A model generated the notes under the pieces. The model was given only the letters and a program-made list of their open reading frames with translations, was not told the DNA's origin and searched no databases. Shown here in pieces: positions 10,660-19,792 of a stretch of DNA of 64,000 nucleotides. The translations under genes and the position numbers were made by a program. Each line of letters starts with the position of its first letter. Position 1 is the stretch's first letter. Source of the DNA: Methylobacter sp. (lineage in GTDB: Bacteria; Pseudomonadota; Gammaproteobacteria; Methylococcales; Methylomonadaceae); the NCBI GenBank assembly GCA_030699385.1, contig JAUYMY010000073.1, positions 39,851 through 103,850 on the forward strand, in the 5' to 3' direction.

Positions 10660-11343
10660 TCAATGCGCGTGGTCGTGCCCATGTTCATGCTTGTGTTCAT
10701 GATTAGGTTCGGCTCCATCAGCATGCTCATGCTGGTGAACGCCAGGCACTTCAATCTGAAGCGACTTAACTGCCACGCCATGCTGATAAACCATCAAGCC
10801 GCCTAAATCAGCGCCCAGCATCATGGTTATAAACATCGCCGCCGCAAGGACAAGAAAAAATCCGTTAGCAATGCCCTGAATCACACCACCGCTAATTGCC
10901 CGCCAAATCGACAAAAAAATCGCCAAACACAGCACTGCAATACCAAAATCCTTGTGCCGCTCCATAATGGGATGGACTTCCCCGCCATGCGCCACTGAAC
11001 CTGCTGCATTGAACCCTGCAATCACCGTAAACACAGCGGTAACAGCGCCCAAATACAACATCCAACTGGCGACATCGCGCCATTGCTGTTTTTTTGCCAG
11101 CGTAGCGATCATATCCAAAACAAAAAAAACCGATAAAAAAGCAATAGGAAAATGCACCAGCACCGGATGGATATTATCCATAGCGGCAATGCCCGGCATT
11201 AAGGCCGAAAAAATATCGGGAGCATTCTGAGCCGAAAGCCCCTCAAAAAAAGTCAGCAGACCCGCAACGCTGTCAGCAACGCCGCCACCGTGATCGGCTC
11301 CACCATGGACTTGAAAAGACAAAAAGTTATTCATATCGATCAT
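10660..11343 (-). CDS. DUF2231-like membrane protein with His-rich tail
   Basis: 227 residues. Four hydrophobic segments: about 62-82, 95-115, 132-150 and 155-180. The motif [14 protein letters not shown] (about 59-72) is characteristic of DUF2231 proteins, in which histidines in the first helix are conserved. The last about 30 residues are a His/Glu/Asp/Lys-rich tail ([19 protein letters not shown]), probably able to bind divalent metal. It interrupts the otherwise conserved truA-trpF order. Some DUF2231 proteins have been proposed to bind heme; here neither heme nor metal is demonstrated. Confidence 0.75.
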   Translation of the reverse strand: MIDMNNFLSFQVHGGADHGGGVADSVAGLLTFFEGLSAQNAPDIFSALMPGIAAMDNIHPVLVHFPIAFLSVFFVLDMIATLAKKQQWRDVASWMLYLGAVTAVFTVIAGFNAAGSVAHGGEVHPIMERHKDFGIAVLCLAIFLSIWRAISGGVIQGIANGFFLVLAAAMFITMMLGADLGGLMVYQHGVAVKSLQIEVPGVHQHEHADGAEPNHEHKHEHGHDHAH

Positions 11344-11419
11344 CGCTATTATTTACAAAGGTAGACAATCTACTTGATATTTGGGCAATTGCAAAGAAGC
11401 AAGCAGGTTGTAATATTGG

Positions 11420-12223
11420 TTAATCATGCCGCTTGGCATCAACCGGCAGCTTATCAAATACCGGATGCTTGCTAATGCCGTAATACTCCGGGTAATAAAC
11501 CGCGCCCAGATACAAGCCGTCAGGCGGCGCGGTGATACCGCCCAGCTTGCGGCTTTTCACCTCAAGCAACTCCTGAGTCCAATTTAGCGGCTGTTTGCCC
11601 GCCCCTATATCCATCAACACACCGGCAATATTCCTGACCATATGATGCAAAAAAGCATTGGCGGACAAGTCAATAATCACCCTATCGTCTTCGCGATAAA
11701 CATCGATAAAGTACATCTGCCGACACGGGCTTTTCGACTGGCAACCTTGCGCCCGGTACGAAGAAAAATCATGTTTGCCAATCAAATATTGCGCCGCCCG
11801 GTGCATATTATCGGCGTCCAGCGGATGATGCTGCCAAGTCGTCTGATTGCGCAATAAGGCCGACTTGATTGGCCGGTTCAAAATGACATAACGGTAAAAT
11901 CGGGCAATGGCGCTGTAGCGGGCGTGGAAATCAGCCACTGCCGGTTTCACCCAAGTAATGCGGACATCATCGGGCAAGTTGCTGTTACCGCCCAGCATCC
12001 AGGCATGAAGGTCGCGCTCGGTTTTTGCATCGAAATGCACCACCTGCTCCAGTGCATGAACGCCGCTATCGGTGCGGCCCGCGCACTGCACAGTGACAGG
12101 ATGGTTGGCGACTTTCGACAGGGCCTGTTCCAGCACCTGCTGTACGCTGCGCTGATGGGTTTGCCACTGCCAGCCTGAAAAACCGCTGCCGTCATATTCC
12201 ACACCTAAAACGATGCGCGCCAT
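11420..12223 (-). CDS. truA: tRNA pseudouridine(38-40) synthase
   Basis: 267 residues. The catalytic Asp is in CAGRTDSGVHA (about D52); N-terminal VEYDGSGFSGWQWQ and C-terminal FLHHMVRNIAGVLMDIG are family signatures. It modifies the anticodon stem-loop of many tRNAs. It is the first clearly conserved member of the trp-acc-fol-pur block and lies 76 bp before the DUF2231-like gene. Confidence 0.96.
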   Translation of the reverse strand: MARIVLGVEYDGSGFSGWQWQTHQRSVQQVLEQALSKVANHPVTVQCAGRTDSGVHALEQVVHFDAKTERDLHAWMLGGNSNLPDDVRITWVKPAVADFHARYSAIARFYRYVILNRPIKSALLRNQTTWQHHPLDADNMHRAAQYLIGKHDFSSYRAQGCQSKSPCRQMYFIDVYREDDRVIIDLSANAFLHHMVRNIAGVLMDIGAGKQPLNWTQELLEVKSRKLGGITAPPDGLYLGAVYYPEYYGISKHPVFDKLPVDAKRHD

Positions 12224-12253
12224 TTCAGCCCCTTTATGCCAACAAAAAAAACC

Positions 12254-12829
12254 TTATTCATGAAGATAAACTTTAATCCCAACGTCAATTCGATTAAACA
12301 AATCCAGCACATCGGCATTGTGCATCCGAATGCAGCCGTGCGACTGCGGCCTGCCGTCCATTAAATGATCGGGGCAGCCGTGGATATAAATGTAGCGCCA
12401 ACTGCTATCGACCTCGCCGTAACGGTTTTTGCCCGGCTCCAGCCCGCCCAGCCAGAGAATTCGGGTCAATATCCAGTCGCGTTGCGGATGTTGCCAGGCC
12501 AAATCGGCATTGTAGATTTCACCGGTAGCACGCCTGCCGACAAAAACTGCATTCAACGGCTGGTCGGCGCCAATTTTAGCCCTGATTGTGTGCCAACCGG
12601 TCGGCGTGCATTCGCTGCCTTTTTGTTCACCCGCACCGTTTTTGGCGGTGGAAACCGGATAATGCAGCAGCGCATTTTCGCCCACATACAACGTCAATTG
12701 CTGGGTGGCAATATTAATGTCCAGATAGTTTTGCCCGGCAGTAAGCGGCTTATTGTTCATTTTCGGTGCTGAAGAAAGCATTTTATTTACCACAAAGAGC
12801 ACAAAGAACACAAAGAACACAAAGAACAT
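12254..12829 (-). CDS. L,D-transpeptidase (YkuD) family protein
   Basis: 191 residues in the longest frame. The YkuD catalytic core is clear: IYIHG then QSHGCIRMHNADV (His, Ser-His-Gly-Cys, Arg) at about 145-170. Such enzymes form 3-3 cross-links or attach proteins to peptidoglycan. The start is uncertain. ATGs at 12781 and 12760 give a protein without an obvious export signal. The longest frame (ATG 12829) adds the very hydrophobic MFFVFFVFFVLFVV, which is encoded by a dispersed repeat arm and could serve as a signal anchor. None of the three has a good ribosome binding site. Confidence 0.85.
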   Translation of the reverse strand: MFFVFFVFFVLFVVNKMLSSAPKMNNKPLTAGQNYLDINIATQQLTLYVGENALLHYPVSTAKNGAGEQKGSECTPTGWHTIRAKIGADQPLNAVFVGRRATGEIYNADLAWQHPQRDWILTRILWLGGLEPGKNRYGEVDSSWRYIYIHGCPDHLMDGRPQSHGCIRMHNADVLDLFNRIDVGIKVYLHE

Positions 12830-12830
12830 T
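12784..12830. repeat. Dispersed CACGAAG-type repeat, left arm (A-rich variant)
   Basis: TTTACCACAAAGAGCACAAAGAACACAAAGAAC: 9-base direct units of CACAAAGAA, a variant of the CACGAAG family. It overlaps the N-terminal codons of the L,D-transpeptidase ORF. A matching right arm (CTTCGTGATCTTCGTGCCCTTCATGG) lies at about 13035-13062, with the MITE-like element between them. Confidence 0.8.
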
Positions 12831-12876
12831 GTTTTTTATCTTACCTACGCCGGAACATGGAAACGCTATATTTTTC

Positions 12877-13030
12877 GTAACTAATCAGCGAAAAAGAAAA
12901 AGAAAATGGATGGCACTGATTGAACGGATAACCACTGATTAAAAGTACAGCACATTCTAAAAAAATCTGTGTAAATCTGTCCTATCCGCTTCATCCGTGT
13001 TCTATTGGTATTTTCGCTGGGCAGTTACTA
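12877..13030 (+). mobile_element. MITE-like element, copy 1
   Basis: A non-coding element of about 150 bp. Left end TAACTAATCAGCGAAAAAG; the right end read on the other strand is TAACTGCCCAGCGAAAATA, so the termini are imperfect inverted repeats. The core from 12923 (ACGGATAACCACTGATT) to 13027 is about 90% identical by eye to 44848-44955 in opposite orientation. It has no coding capacity. It lies between the arms of a CACGAAG repeat. Confidence 0.7.
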
Positions 13031-13084
13031 TTTTTCTTCGTGATCTTCGTGCCCTTCATGGTAAAAATAGCCCCTAAAATTCAT

Positions 13085-13762
13085 CTAATCGCGCTGGGCA
13101 TGAATGGTATAACCGCGTCCGCGCAAGGTTTCAATGGGTTTACGGCTGCCGTCGGGGTCGAGTTTCTTTCTCAAGCGCCCGATAAACACTTCCAGCACGT
13201 TGCTGTCGCGGTCAAAATCTTCGTCATAAATGTGGGCAGTCAACACCGCTTTGGAAATAACTTCGCCCTTGCGGAACATCAAATATTCCAACACCTTGTA
13301 TTCATAAGCAGTCAAATCCAGCCTGACGCCGGATACGCTGACTTCCTGCGCGACAGTGTCCAATTCGATATTGTCATGGGTCAATACCGGATGCGCCGCG
13401 CCGACAGAGCGCCGAATCAATGCGTTAATTCGCGCCAGCAATTCTTCATAATGGAACGGTTTGACCAGATAATCATCGGCCCCGGCTTCCAAGCCCTCGA
13501 CCTTTTCCTGCCAACGGCTACGCGCGGTCAAAATCAGAATGGGCACGGTCACCTTGTCTTTACGCAGCCGCCTGATCAGTTCGATGCCGGAAAAATCGGG
13601 CAAGCCAATATCGACCACCGCCGCATCAATCGGGTATTCCTTACCCATGTAATAGCCGTCACGACCGGTATTGGCGGTATCAACAGCAAAGCCTTTATCA
13701 GCAAAAAACTGCTGAATTTGCTCACAAAGTTTTACTTCATCTTCAACAACGAGAATGCGCAT
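13085..13762 (-). CDS. OmpR/PhoB-family response regulator
   Basis: 225 residues. Receiver domain 1-115 with phospho-acceptor D51 (AAVVDIGLPDFSG), the acidic pair in VVEDE and the switch Lys in DDYLVKPFHYEE. The winged-helix DNA-binding domain covers about 130-222 (LTAYEYKVLEYLMFRKGEV, DSNVLEVFIGRLRKKLD, ETLRGRGYTI). The sequence is PhoP/QseB-like. The PepSY protein gene is 26 bp upstream, on the same strand. A sensor kinase would be expected downstream (below 13085) but that position holds repeats and the L,D-transpeptidase, so this is an orphan here. Confidence 0.92.
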   Translation of the reverse strand: MRILVVEDEVKLCEQIQQFFADKGFAVDTANTGRDGYYMGKEYPIDAAVVDIGLPDFSGIELIRRLRKDKVTVPILILTARSRWQEKVEGLEAGADDYLVKPFHYEELLARINALIRRSVGAAHPVLTHDNIELDTVAQEVSVSGVRLDLTAYEYKVLEYLMFRKGEVISKAVLTAHIYDEDFDRDSNVLEVFIGRLRKKLDPDGSRKPIETLRGRGYTIHAQRD

Positions 13763-13788
13763 GATTTTGTTGGGGTATAGACGTGGAT

Positions 13789-14025
13789 TTAATTGACTAA
13801 TTGACCGGTTTCCGCATCAATTTTGTAATAGCGGATACGGCCGTCAGGAGTGAGGACTTTAATGATATGCACGGTTTTACCGTCGATAATTTCTGTTTGC
13901 GCGCCCAGCACTTTATTGTAAGTGCCTTCGATGATTTGTTGTGCCGCTTCGTCCAAACTAATGCTTGCCAAACAGCTACTGGAAAAAAACAGGACGACTA
14001 AAACGACTTTAAGCAAATTTTTCAT
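13789..14025 (-). CDS. Small secreted PepSY-domain protein
   Basis: 78 residues from MKNLLKVVL (the ORF has another ATG two codons upstream). A signal peptide is visible (about 1-20, VVLVVLFFSSSCLAS). A PepSY domain follows with SLDEAAQQIIEGTYNKVLGA and IRYYKIDAETGQLVN. PepSY proteins often accompany two-component systems of the QseBC type as periplasmic modulators. It lies 26 bp upstream of the response-regulator gene and is probably in its operon. Confidence 0.8.
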   Translation of the reverse strand: MKNLLKVVLVVLFFSSSCLASISLDEAAQQIIEGTYNKVLGAQTEIIDGKTVHIIKVLTPDGRIRYYKIDAETGQLVN

Positions 14026-14146
14026 GGGCAATCCAAACTATCTGGGCACACACTGTAGACTAAAATACAACGCGGACAAAACGCCGCGCTCTATTGCCAG
14101 GGGGAAACAAAATTTTATCCTGCCCCTCTGAACCGACGCTGAATCT

Positions 14147-15112
14147 TTAATGCAATGACGCACCTTGCACCATGCTACTAAACGCTTGCCCGAAAGACGC
14201 GCCCAATTTGCCGGCGATTTTATCGAGCAAATGTTCCTGCTGACTGAAATCTACCCGTGTTTCTGCGCCAATCAGCTCTTTAGCGACGCTATCTTGAGTA
14301 CCGACAGCATCAACAATGCCCAGTTTTATGCCTTCTTCGCCAGTCCAGACCAAGCCTGAAAACAGCTCGGGGCTTTCTTTCAGACGATCGCCGCGACCGG
14401 CTTTAACCGCACCGATAAATTGCTGATGCACTTGATTTAACAGGCTTTGTATATACTGGGTTTCTTCCTCTTTACTCGGTGAGAACGGATCAAGCATGGC
14501 TTTATGCGCGCCGGCTGTGAGCAATCTGCGTTCTACACCCAATTTCTGCATGACATCGACAAAACCGAAGCCATCCATCAGTACGCCGATAGAACCCACT
14601 AAACTGGAAGGATTGACAAAAATCTTGTCGGCGGCTGAGGCAATATAATAACAACCGGATGCGCAAATATCGCTGACAACGGCATAAATCGGAAAATCAG
14701 GGCGCTCTTTCTTTATTTTCCTAATCTCATCAAAAACATAAGAGGACTGCACGGGACTGCCGCCCGGCGAATTGGCGTGTAAAATAATGCCCTTAGTCTT
14801 CTCATCTTTGACTGCATCTCTCAAGCTCTCAATAATGCTGTCGGCATTCGCATTCTGGCCTTCGGCGATCATGCCAACCACATCAATGACCGCCGTATGA
14901 TATTTACTATCGCCACCGATGTTTTGACTGAATTTTGGATATACGGCGACACCAAATATCGCCAGCAAATATACAAACATCAAGCTCTTAAAAAAAACGC
15001 TCCAGCGCCGCGCCCGCCTTTGTTCGGTGACAGCCGCGAAGGCCAGTTTCTCGATGACCTCACGCTCCCAACCGGCTTCATGACTGACGTCTGTTTTGTT
15101 CTGATTGTCCAT
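14147..15112 (-). CDS. sppA: S49-family signal peptide peptidase (SppA-like)
   Basis: 321 residues, the short (about 36 kDa) SppA form. One N-terminal transmembrane anchor (about 40-62). The serine protease core has LHANSPGGSPVQSS, the nucleophile serine in CASGCYYIASAADKI, the SSLVGSIGVLMDGFG motif and the general-base lysine near AHKAMLDPFSPS. It degrades cleaved signal peptides and membrane fragments. It is 3 bp downstream of the HAD gene, forming an rluC-HAD-sppA operon. Confidence 0.92.
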   Translation of the reverse strand: MDNQNKTDVSHEAGWEREVIEKLAFAAVTEQRRARRWSVFFKSLMFVYLLAIFGVAVYPKFSQNIGGDSKYHTAVIDVVGMIAEGQNANADSIIESLRDAVKDEKTKGIILHANSPGGSPVQSSYVFDEIRKIKKERPDFPIYAVVSDICASGCYYIASAADKIFVNPSSLVGSIGVLMDGFGFVDVMQKLGVERRLLTAGAHKAMLDPFSPSKEEETQYIQSLLNQVHQQFIGAVKAGRGDRLKESPELFSGLVWTGEEGIKLGIVDAVGTQDSVAKELIGAETRVDFSQQEHLLDKIAGKLGASFGQAFSSMVQGASLH

Positions 15113-15115
15113 ACT

Positions 15116-15769
15116 TTAACCTCTCATAATATTCAGTAATTCCGTCGGCTGCCGTAAACACAGCAACGGCTTATAGTGTTGCAACACCTGCTCAGGATGC
15201 GCCCCGCACGATACGGCTATCGACGATATTTGGGCATTCAGCGCCATTTGCAAGTCATGTGTCGAATCACCAACCAATAAAGTCCGCTCATTTGCCGCCT
15301 GGGTATGGCGGATAATTTCATGCACCATGCGCGGATCGGGTTTCGATGCTGTCTCATCGGCGCATCGAGTGATGCAAAATAAATCTTCCGTCGCTGTCGC
15401 CTGTAGCGCTTTTTGCAACCCGGTCCTGGTTTTGCCGGTAGCAACGGCCAGTTGATAACCGGATTGTTTCAGTTCCAGCAACATCTCATAAACGCCGGGA
15501 AATAAATCACCCCGGCCTGCCTGCCACGAGGCATACGTTTGCTGATAACACGCGACCAAGCGCATCAAGGTGGTCTCGTCAACGCCCGGAAATAGCGTGC
15601 TGCAGGCATTGCTGATGCACAAACCGATCACGTCCTTTGCCGCCTGCGCTTCAGGAATACCGCAACCGCATTGCTCGCCAGCCGTTTGCAGACAATGCAC
15701 AATCCAGTCTATCGAATCGACCAGCGTGCCGTCCCAGTCGAAGATGATTAAATCAAACCTGTTCTTCAT
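15116..15769 (-). CDS. HAD-superfamily hydrolase, phosphoglycolate-phosphatase-like
   Basis: 217 residues. Motif I DWDGTLVDS has the nucleophile Asp; motif II threonine lies in VATGKTRTGL, lysine in ASKPDPRMV, and motif IV in LLVGDSTHDLQMA. The small substrate is not predictable from sequence. The gene starts within the last 17 bases of rluC, a pairing common in gammaproteobacteria, and runs into sppA after 3 bp. Confidence 0.9.
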   Translation of the reverse strand: MKNRFDLIIFDWDGTLVDSIDWIVHCLQTAGEQCGCGIPEAQAAKDVIGLCISNACSTLFPGVDETTLMRLVACYQQTYASWQAGRGDLFPGVYEMLLELKQSGYQLAVATGKTRTGLQKALQATATEDLFCITRCADETASKPDPRMVHEIIRHTQAANERTLLVGDSTHDLQMALNAQISSIAVSCGAHPEQVLQHYKPLLCLRQPTELLNIMRG

Positions 15770-16712
15770 GTTTTAACAAATCGCCCAATGGTTTTGGCAA
15801 CGGCGCCAAAATAGTCAGCGCCACCCCGGTCACTGGATGCTGAAATTTTAATTTTTCTGCATGTAAAAACATGCGCTTATAGCCCCGTTTTTTAAAGCCA
15901 TGATTAATGTCATCGCGGCCATAGCGCTCGTCGCCGACAATGGGATGGCCGAGACTGGCGGCATGGACGCGGATTTGATGAGTGCGCCCGGTTTTGGGCG
16001 AAGCCTCGACCAGCGTCGAATCGCTAAATAATTTCACCCGCCGAAACAGCGTTTCCGCTTCTTTACCGGCCTGGCTAATGACCACCATGCGCTCGCCGCC
16101 TTTGCTGACATTTTTTAGCAACGGCGCAGTGACAATCAGCTTTTTCCTCGCCCATTGCCCGGCCAACAGCGCCAAATAAGTTTTATGGATGTGATTATCG
16201 CGAAATAATGCGTGCAATAGTTTCAGCGCGCTGCGTTTTTTGGCGATGATCAAACAGCCGGAGGTATCTTTATCCAGCCGATGCACCAGCTCCAAAAAGT
16301 GCGCCTCCGGCCTTAGCAACCGCAGCCCTTCGATAATGCCGGAACTGACGCCGCTGCCGCCATGCACAGCATAACCTGCCGGTTTGTTGACAATCAGGAA
16401 ACCGTCATCTTCAAACAAAATGCCCTGCTGCAACGCCGCCTGCAAACCCTGCGGCACATAGGATTCTTCGCTGCGTTCGGCCACCCTGACCGGCGGAATC
16501 CTAACAATATCGCCAGCCGCCAGGCGATATTTGACATCGACGCGGCCTTTATTGACGCGCACTTCACCTTTACGGACGATGCGATAAATTCGGCTTTTAG
16601 GCACACCCTTCAAGCGGGAGATTAAAAAATTGTCCAGACGTTGATCGCACTGTTCTTCAGTGATTTCGACCAGTTGGACGTGTGGGGTTAGGCTTTTTTC
16701 TTCATTATTCAT
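15753..16712 (-). CDS. rluC: Ribosomal large subunit pseudouridine synthase C
   Basis: 319 residues. An N-terminal S4 RNA-binding domain (about 22-85, QRLDNFLISRLKGVPKSRIYR) is followed by the RluA-type catalytic domain with the active-site Asp in VHRLDKDTSGCLIIAKK; TGRTHQIRVHAASLGHPIVGD is also diagnostic. It modifies U955, U2504 and U2580 in E. coli 23S rRNA. It is divergent from rne across a 558-bp gap, the same arrangement as in E. coli. Confidence 0.95.
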   Translation of the reverse strand: MNNEEKSLTPHVQLVEITEEQCDQRLDNFLISRLKGVPKSRIYRIVRKGEVRVNKGRVDVKYRLAAGDIVRIPPVRVAERSEESYVPQGLQAALQQGILFEDDGFLIVNKPAGYAVHGGSGVSSGIIEGLRLLRPEAHFLELVHRLDKDTSGCLIIAKKRSALKLLHALFRDNHIHKTYLALLAGQWARKKLIVTAPLLKNVSKGGERMVVISQAGKEAETLFRRVKLFSDSTLVEASPKTGRTHQIRVHAASLGHPIVGDERYGRDDINHGFKKRGYKRMFLHAEKLKFQHPVTGVALTILAPLPKPLGDLLKHEEQV

Positions 16713-16755
16713 AATGCAAATAATACCAGCATCTCGTTACCATTGATTCTTTAAA

Positions 16756-16784
16756 TTGATGTATAGGAATAAGATTGCTATATT
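16756..16784 (+). promoter_or_regulatory. Candidate sigma70 promoter for rne
   Basis: TTGATG at 16756-16761 and TATATT at 16779-16784, separated by 17 bases. Transcription would begin near 16791, giving a 5' leader of about 480 nt before rne. This is a consensus match found by eye, not a demonstrated promoter. Confidence 0.5.
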
Positions 16785-16789
16785 AAGCG

Positions 16790-17270
16790 AGTTTTTAATA
16801 CAAAAAAAACATACTTTTGCTCTGCAGTTTTCATGAATAAAACTGACCAGCAGCACTCCCAATGGTGATGAAAACAGCGGTTCTTACCGCGCCAAGCCAT
16901 CATTGTAAGATTTCGGGTTCATCGTTCGACCCTAGACGAACGATTTATAACTCCTGTTTAAGACGGAATTTACAACCAAGACTGGAAGAAAGAATATTTA
17001 TTGGCTTAGGCTCTGTCCGCGCCGCTATCCGCGTTCCTCATACCCAACGAAGGCCGGGATACCCACGACAACATACAGAAACGGACGCTAAAAACCGTAA
17101 AAACTAAGCCATTATTAAGCTATTAATTTGGGGTGGCTTCGCTTACCAACAGCAGGCGCTTTAGGCGGACTGCCAACATTGACAGCGACTCCCCTACATA
17201 AACACAATGACCCAAACCAGTCTGTTCAGTAAAATCTGACCATGGAGCAGGACACAACAAGGAATATTGA
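16790..17270 (+). promoter_or_regulatory. Long 5' leader of rne
   Basis: About 480 bases between the candidate promoter and the rne start with no convincing gene; an 81-codon ORF at 16862 lacks recognisable features and is probably spurious. The E. coli rne mRNA has a 361-nt leader through which RNase E autoregulates its own message. A similar role is inferred here from position and length. A ribosome binding site AAGGA precedes the ATG at 17271. Confidence 0.45.
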
Positions 17271-19664
17271 ATGAAAAGAATGCTTATCAACGCTACGCAG
17301 GCAGAAGAACTGCGAGTCGCCTTGGTAGACGGTCAAAAACTGTACGATTTTGACATAGAAGTACCTTCGAAAGAACAAAAAAAGTCTAACATTTACAAAG
17401 GGATAGTGACCCATGTAGAGCCCAGTTTAGAGGCCGCCTTTGTTAACTACGGTGCCGAAAAACACGGTTTTTTACCTTTCAAAGAAATTTCTCCACTCTA
17501 CCGTAACCGCCAGGAGGGCGTCGAAAACGACGGCCGCCGTCCCGCCATCAAAGACCTGATCAAAGAAGGCCAGGAAATCGTCGTTCAGATTGAAAAAGAA
17601 GAACGCGGCAACAAAGGCGCCGCTTTAACCACTTACATTAGTCTGGCCGGCACTTATCTGGTGCTGATGCCCAACAACCCCAAAGCCGGCGGCATTTCGC
17701 GGCGCATCGAAGGCGAAACCCGCAGCGACCTGCGTGAAGTGATGGCCGCGCTTGAGATTCCTGAAAGCATGGGACTCATTGTTAGGACAGCCGGTTGCGG
17801 CAAAAATGTCGAAGAATTGCAGTGGGATTTAAACTATTTGCTGCAATTATGGGAAGCCATAGAACGCTCTGCCGGTGAAAATTCAGCACCGTTTTTGGTG
17901 TTTCAAGAAAGCAACGTCATCATCCGCGCCTTACGCGACCATTTGCGTGGCAATATCGACGAGATTTTGATCGACAATGAAGACGCCTTCATCCTGGTGC
18001 AAAACTTCTTAAAACAAGTCATGCCGCACTTTTTGCCCAAAGCAAAACTGTACCAAGACGCCGTCCCGCTGTTTAACCGCTACCAGATCGAATCGCAAAT
18101 TGAAGTCGCTTACGGCCGCGAAGTGTCCTTGCCGTCCGGCGGCTCACTGGTTATCGACCATACCGAAGCGCTGACCTCCATCGACATCAATTCGGCGCGC
18201 GCCACCAAAGGTAGCGACATTGAAGAAACCGCACTGAACACCAACCTGGAAGCGGCCGATGAAATCGCCCGCCAACTGCGCTTGCGCGATTTGGGCGGCC
18301 TGTTCGTGATCGACTTCATCGACATGATGTCCAACAAAAACCAAAAAACTGTCGAAAACCATTTGCGCGACGCGTTAAAAATAGACCGCGCCCGTATCCA
18401 GACCAGCCGCATTTCGCGTTTTGGCCTGCTGGAAATGTCCAGACAACGCATGCGCCCCTCGCTCGGCGACTCGACCCAACTGCCCTGCCCGCGCTGCAAA
18501 GGCCAAGGCACCATTCGCAACGTAGAATCGGTAGCGCTGTCGGTGCTGCGTATTCTCGAAGAAGAAGCGATGAAAAAAGGCACGGAAAAAGTCATTGCCC
18601 ATTTGCCTATCGAATGCGCGACCTTTCTGTTAAATGAAAAACGCAGCGCCATTGACCAAATTGAAAACCGCCTGAAAGTCGGCATCGTCATCCTGCCGAG
18701 CAAGCATCTGGAAACACCGGCTTACGACATTGAGCGCATCAAAGAAAAAGAAACCGGCGACAACAAAGCCAGCTATTTGCAAATCAAAGCCGAAGACATC
18801 AGCATCCCTGAATTTGCCCAGCAAGTAAAACCGATGGTAACCAAAGCCGCAGTCAAAGAATTTCTGCACGACTCCCCGGCGCCGGTGCAAAGCAAAAACG
18901 AATCTGCCGGCCTGATTCAACGCTTCTGGCGTAAATTAGTCGGTTCCGAAGTAGCGCCTCAAGCCCCCGTAGCGCAAGCGCCGAGAAACAAAGGCAGCAG
19001 ACCGGGACAGGATCAGGAAAGAGGGCGCGGCCGTGGACGAGGCCCCAAGGAACGCAACCAAGCGCCCGAACAAGCCTCAGTAGCCAAACAAAAACCGGAA
19101 CAAAATCAAGAGTCACCACGTCCAAACCGGCCACCACGCGGCCAAGGCAGAAACGTAAAACGCAATCTTGACCCTGCCAATCTACCGGGAGCAAAAACTG
19201 AAGTCGTTAAAAATAAAGTTGTTGCGACTGAGGCTATTGAAACTAACGTTGTCGAGCTGATTAGCACGGTGACCACAGCTCCGGAATTTGACGTGACTGA
19301 TATTACGCCAGTTGTTGCAGGCGGAGAGCGCGCTCAGCCTAAAAGAAACAACGCCAGACGTGGGCCAAACCGCAGAAGACCGCGCAATCCCAACTACAAA
19401 AAGCCGGATGTCGATGGCGAGTCAAACAGCACCTATGACGTAGTCAGCGAAAGCTACGACGAACCCAGGCCAGCAGCGCCACGCTCCTATGACAATGATT
19501 TTGCAGAAAGGGTTGAAAGAACCGAACGCCCACCCGTAAATATCCCTAGTCCAGCCCACACCGACACGCAGCCACAAGAAACGCCAAAACCGGCGGCTCC
19601 CGTAGCTGAACCGGTACCACCGGCCCCAAAACCGGTTGACGTAATAAAGCAAGAAACAGAATAA
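17271..19664 (+). CDS. rne: Ribonuclease E
   Basis: 797 residues; the catalytic half is complete and the C-terminal half is shorter than in E. coli (1061). S1 domain about 36-120 ([21 protein letters not shown]), RNase H-like/5'-sensor region, and DNase I-like domain with the catalytic aspartates in [11 protein letters not shown] and [10 protein letters not shown]. The Zn-link CPRCKGQG is at about 404-411. From about 560 on the protein is a low-complexity Arg/Pro/Gln-rich tail ([26 protein letters not shown]), probably an RNA-binding and degradosome scaffold. It initiates mRNA decay and processes rRNA and tRNA. Confidence 0.96.
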   Translation: MKRMLINATQAEELRVALVDGQKLYDFDIEVPSKEQKKSNIYKGIVTHVEPSLEAAFVNYGAEKHGFLPFKEISPLYRNRQEGVENDGRRPAIKDLIKEGQEIVVQIEKEERGNKGAALTTYISLAGTYLVLMPNNPKAGGISRRIEGETRSDLREVMAALEIPESMGLIVRTAGCGKNVEELQWDLNYLLQLWEAIERSAGENSAPFLVFQESNVIIRALRDHLRGNIDEILIDNEDAFILVQNFLKQVMPHFLPKAKLYQDAVPLFNRYQIESQIEVAYGREVSLPSGGSLVIDHTEALTSIDINSARATKGSDIEETALNTNLEAADEIARQLRLRDLGGLFVIDFIDMMSNKNQKTVENHLRDALKIDRARIQTSRISRFGLLEMSRQRMRPSLGDSTQLPCPRCKGQGTIRNVESVALSVLRILEEEAMKKGTEKVIAHLPIECATFLLNEKRSAIDQIENRLKVGIVILPSKHLETPAYDIERIKEKETGDNKASYLQIKAEDISIPEFAQQVKPMVTKAAVKEFLHDSPAPVQSKNESAGLIQRFWRKLVGSEVAPQAPVAQAPRNKGSRPGQDQERGRGRGRGPKERNQAPEQASVAKQKPEQNQESPRPNRPPRGQGRNVKRNLDPANLPGAKTEVVKNKVVATEAIETNVVELISTVTTAPEFDVTDITPVVAGGERAQPKRNNARRGPNRRRPRNPNYKKPDVDGESNSTYDVVSESYDEPRPAAPRSYDNDFAERVERTERPPVNIPSPAHTDTQPQETPKPAAPVAEPVPPAPKPVDVIKQETE

Positions 19665-19729
19665 GGATTCAACCTGTTCGAACAAGAGTCCAGGCGGTTC
19701 CCTGTAAAAGACTAAATGCCGAATGGCCT

Positions 19730-19792
19730 TTTATTCACCACGGAGCACACGAAAAATTAAACTTCGTGCGCTTCGTGGTTGCTTTTACTCTT
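19730..19792. repeat. Dispersed CACGAAG repeat, subtype A
   Basis: TTATTCACCACGGAGCACACGAA then ACTTCGTGCGCTTCGTGGT, an inverted pair downstream of rne. It overlaps the C-terminal codons of the transposase-like ORF, giving it the tail NHEAHEV. Confidence 0.8.

Noticed and set aside
16862..17107. 81-codon ORF in the rne leader
   Set aside because: No ribosome binding site or recognisable content; it lies inside the presumed untranslated leader.
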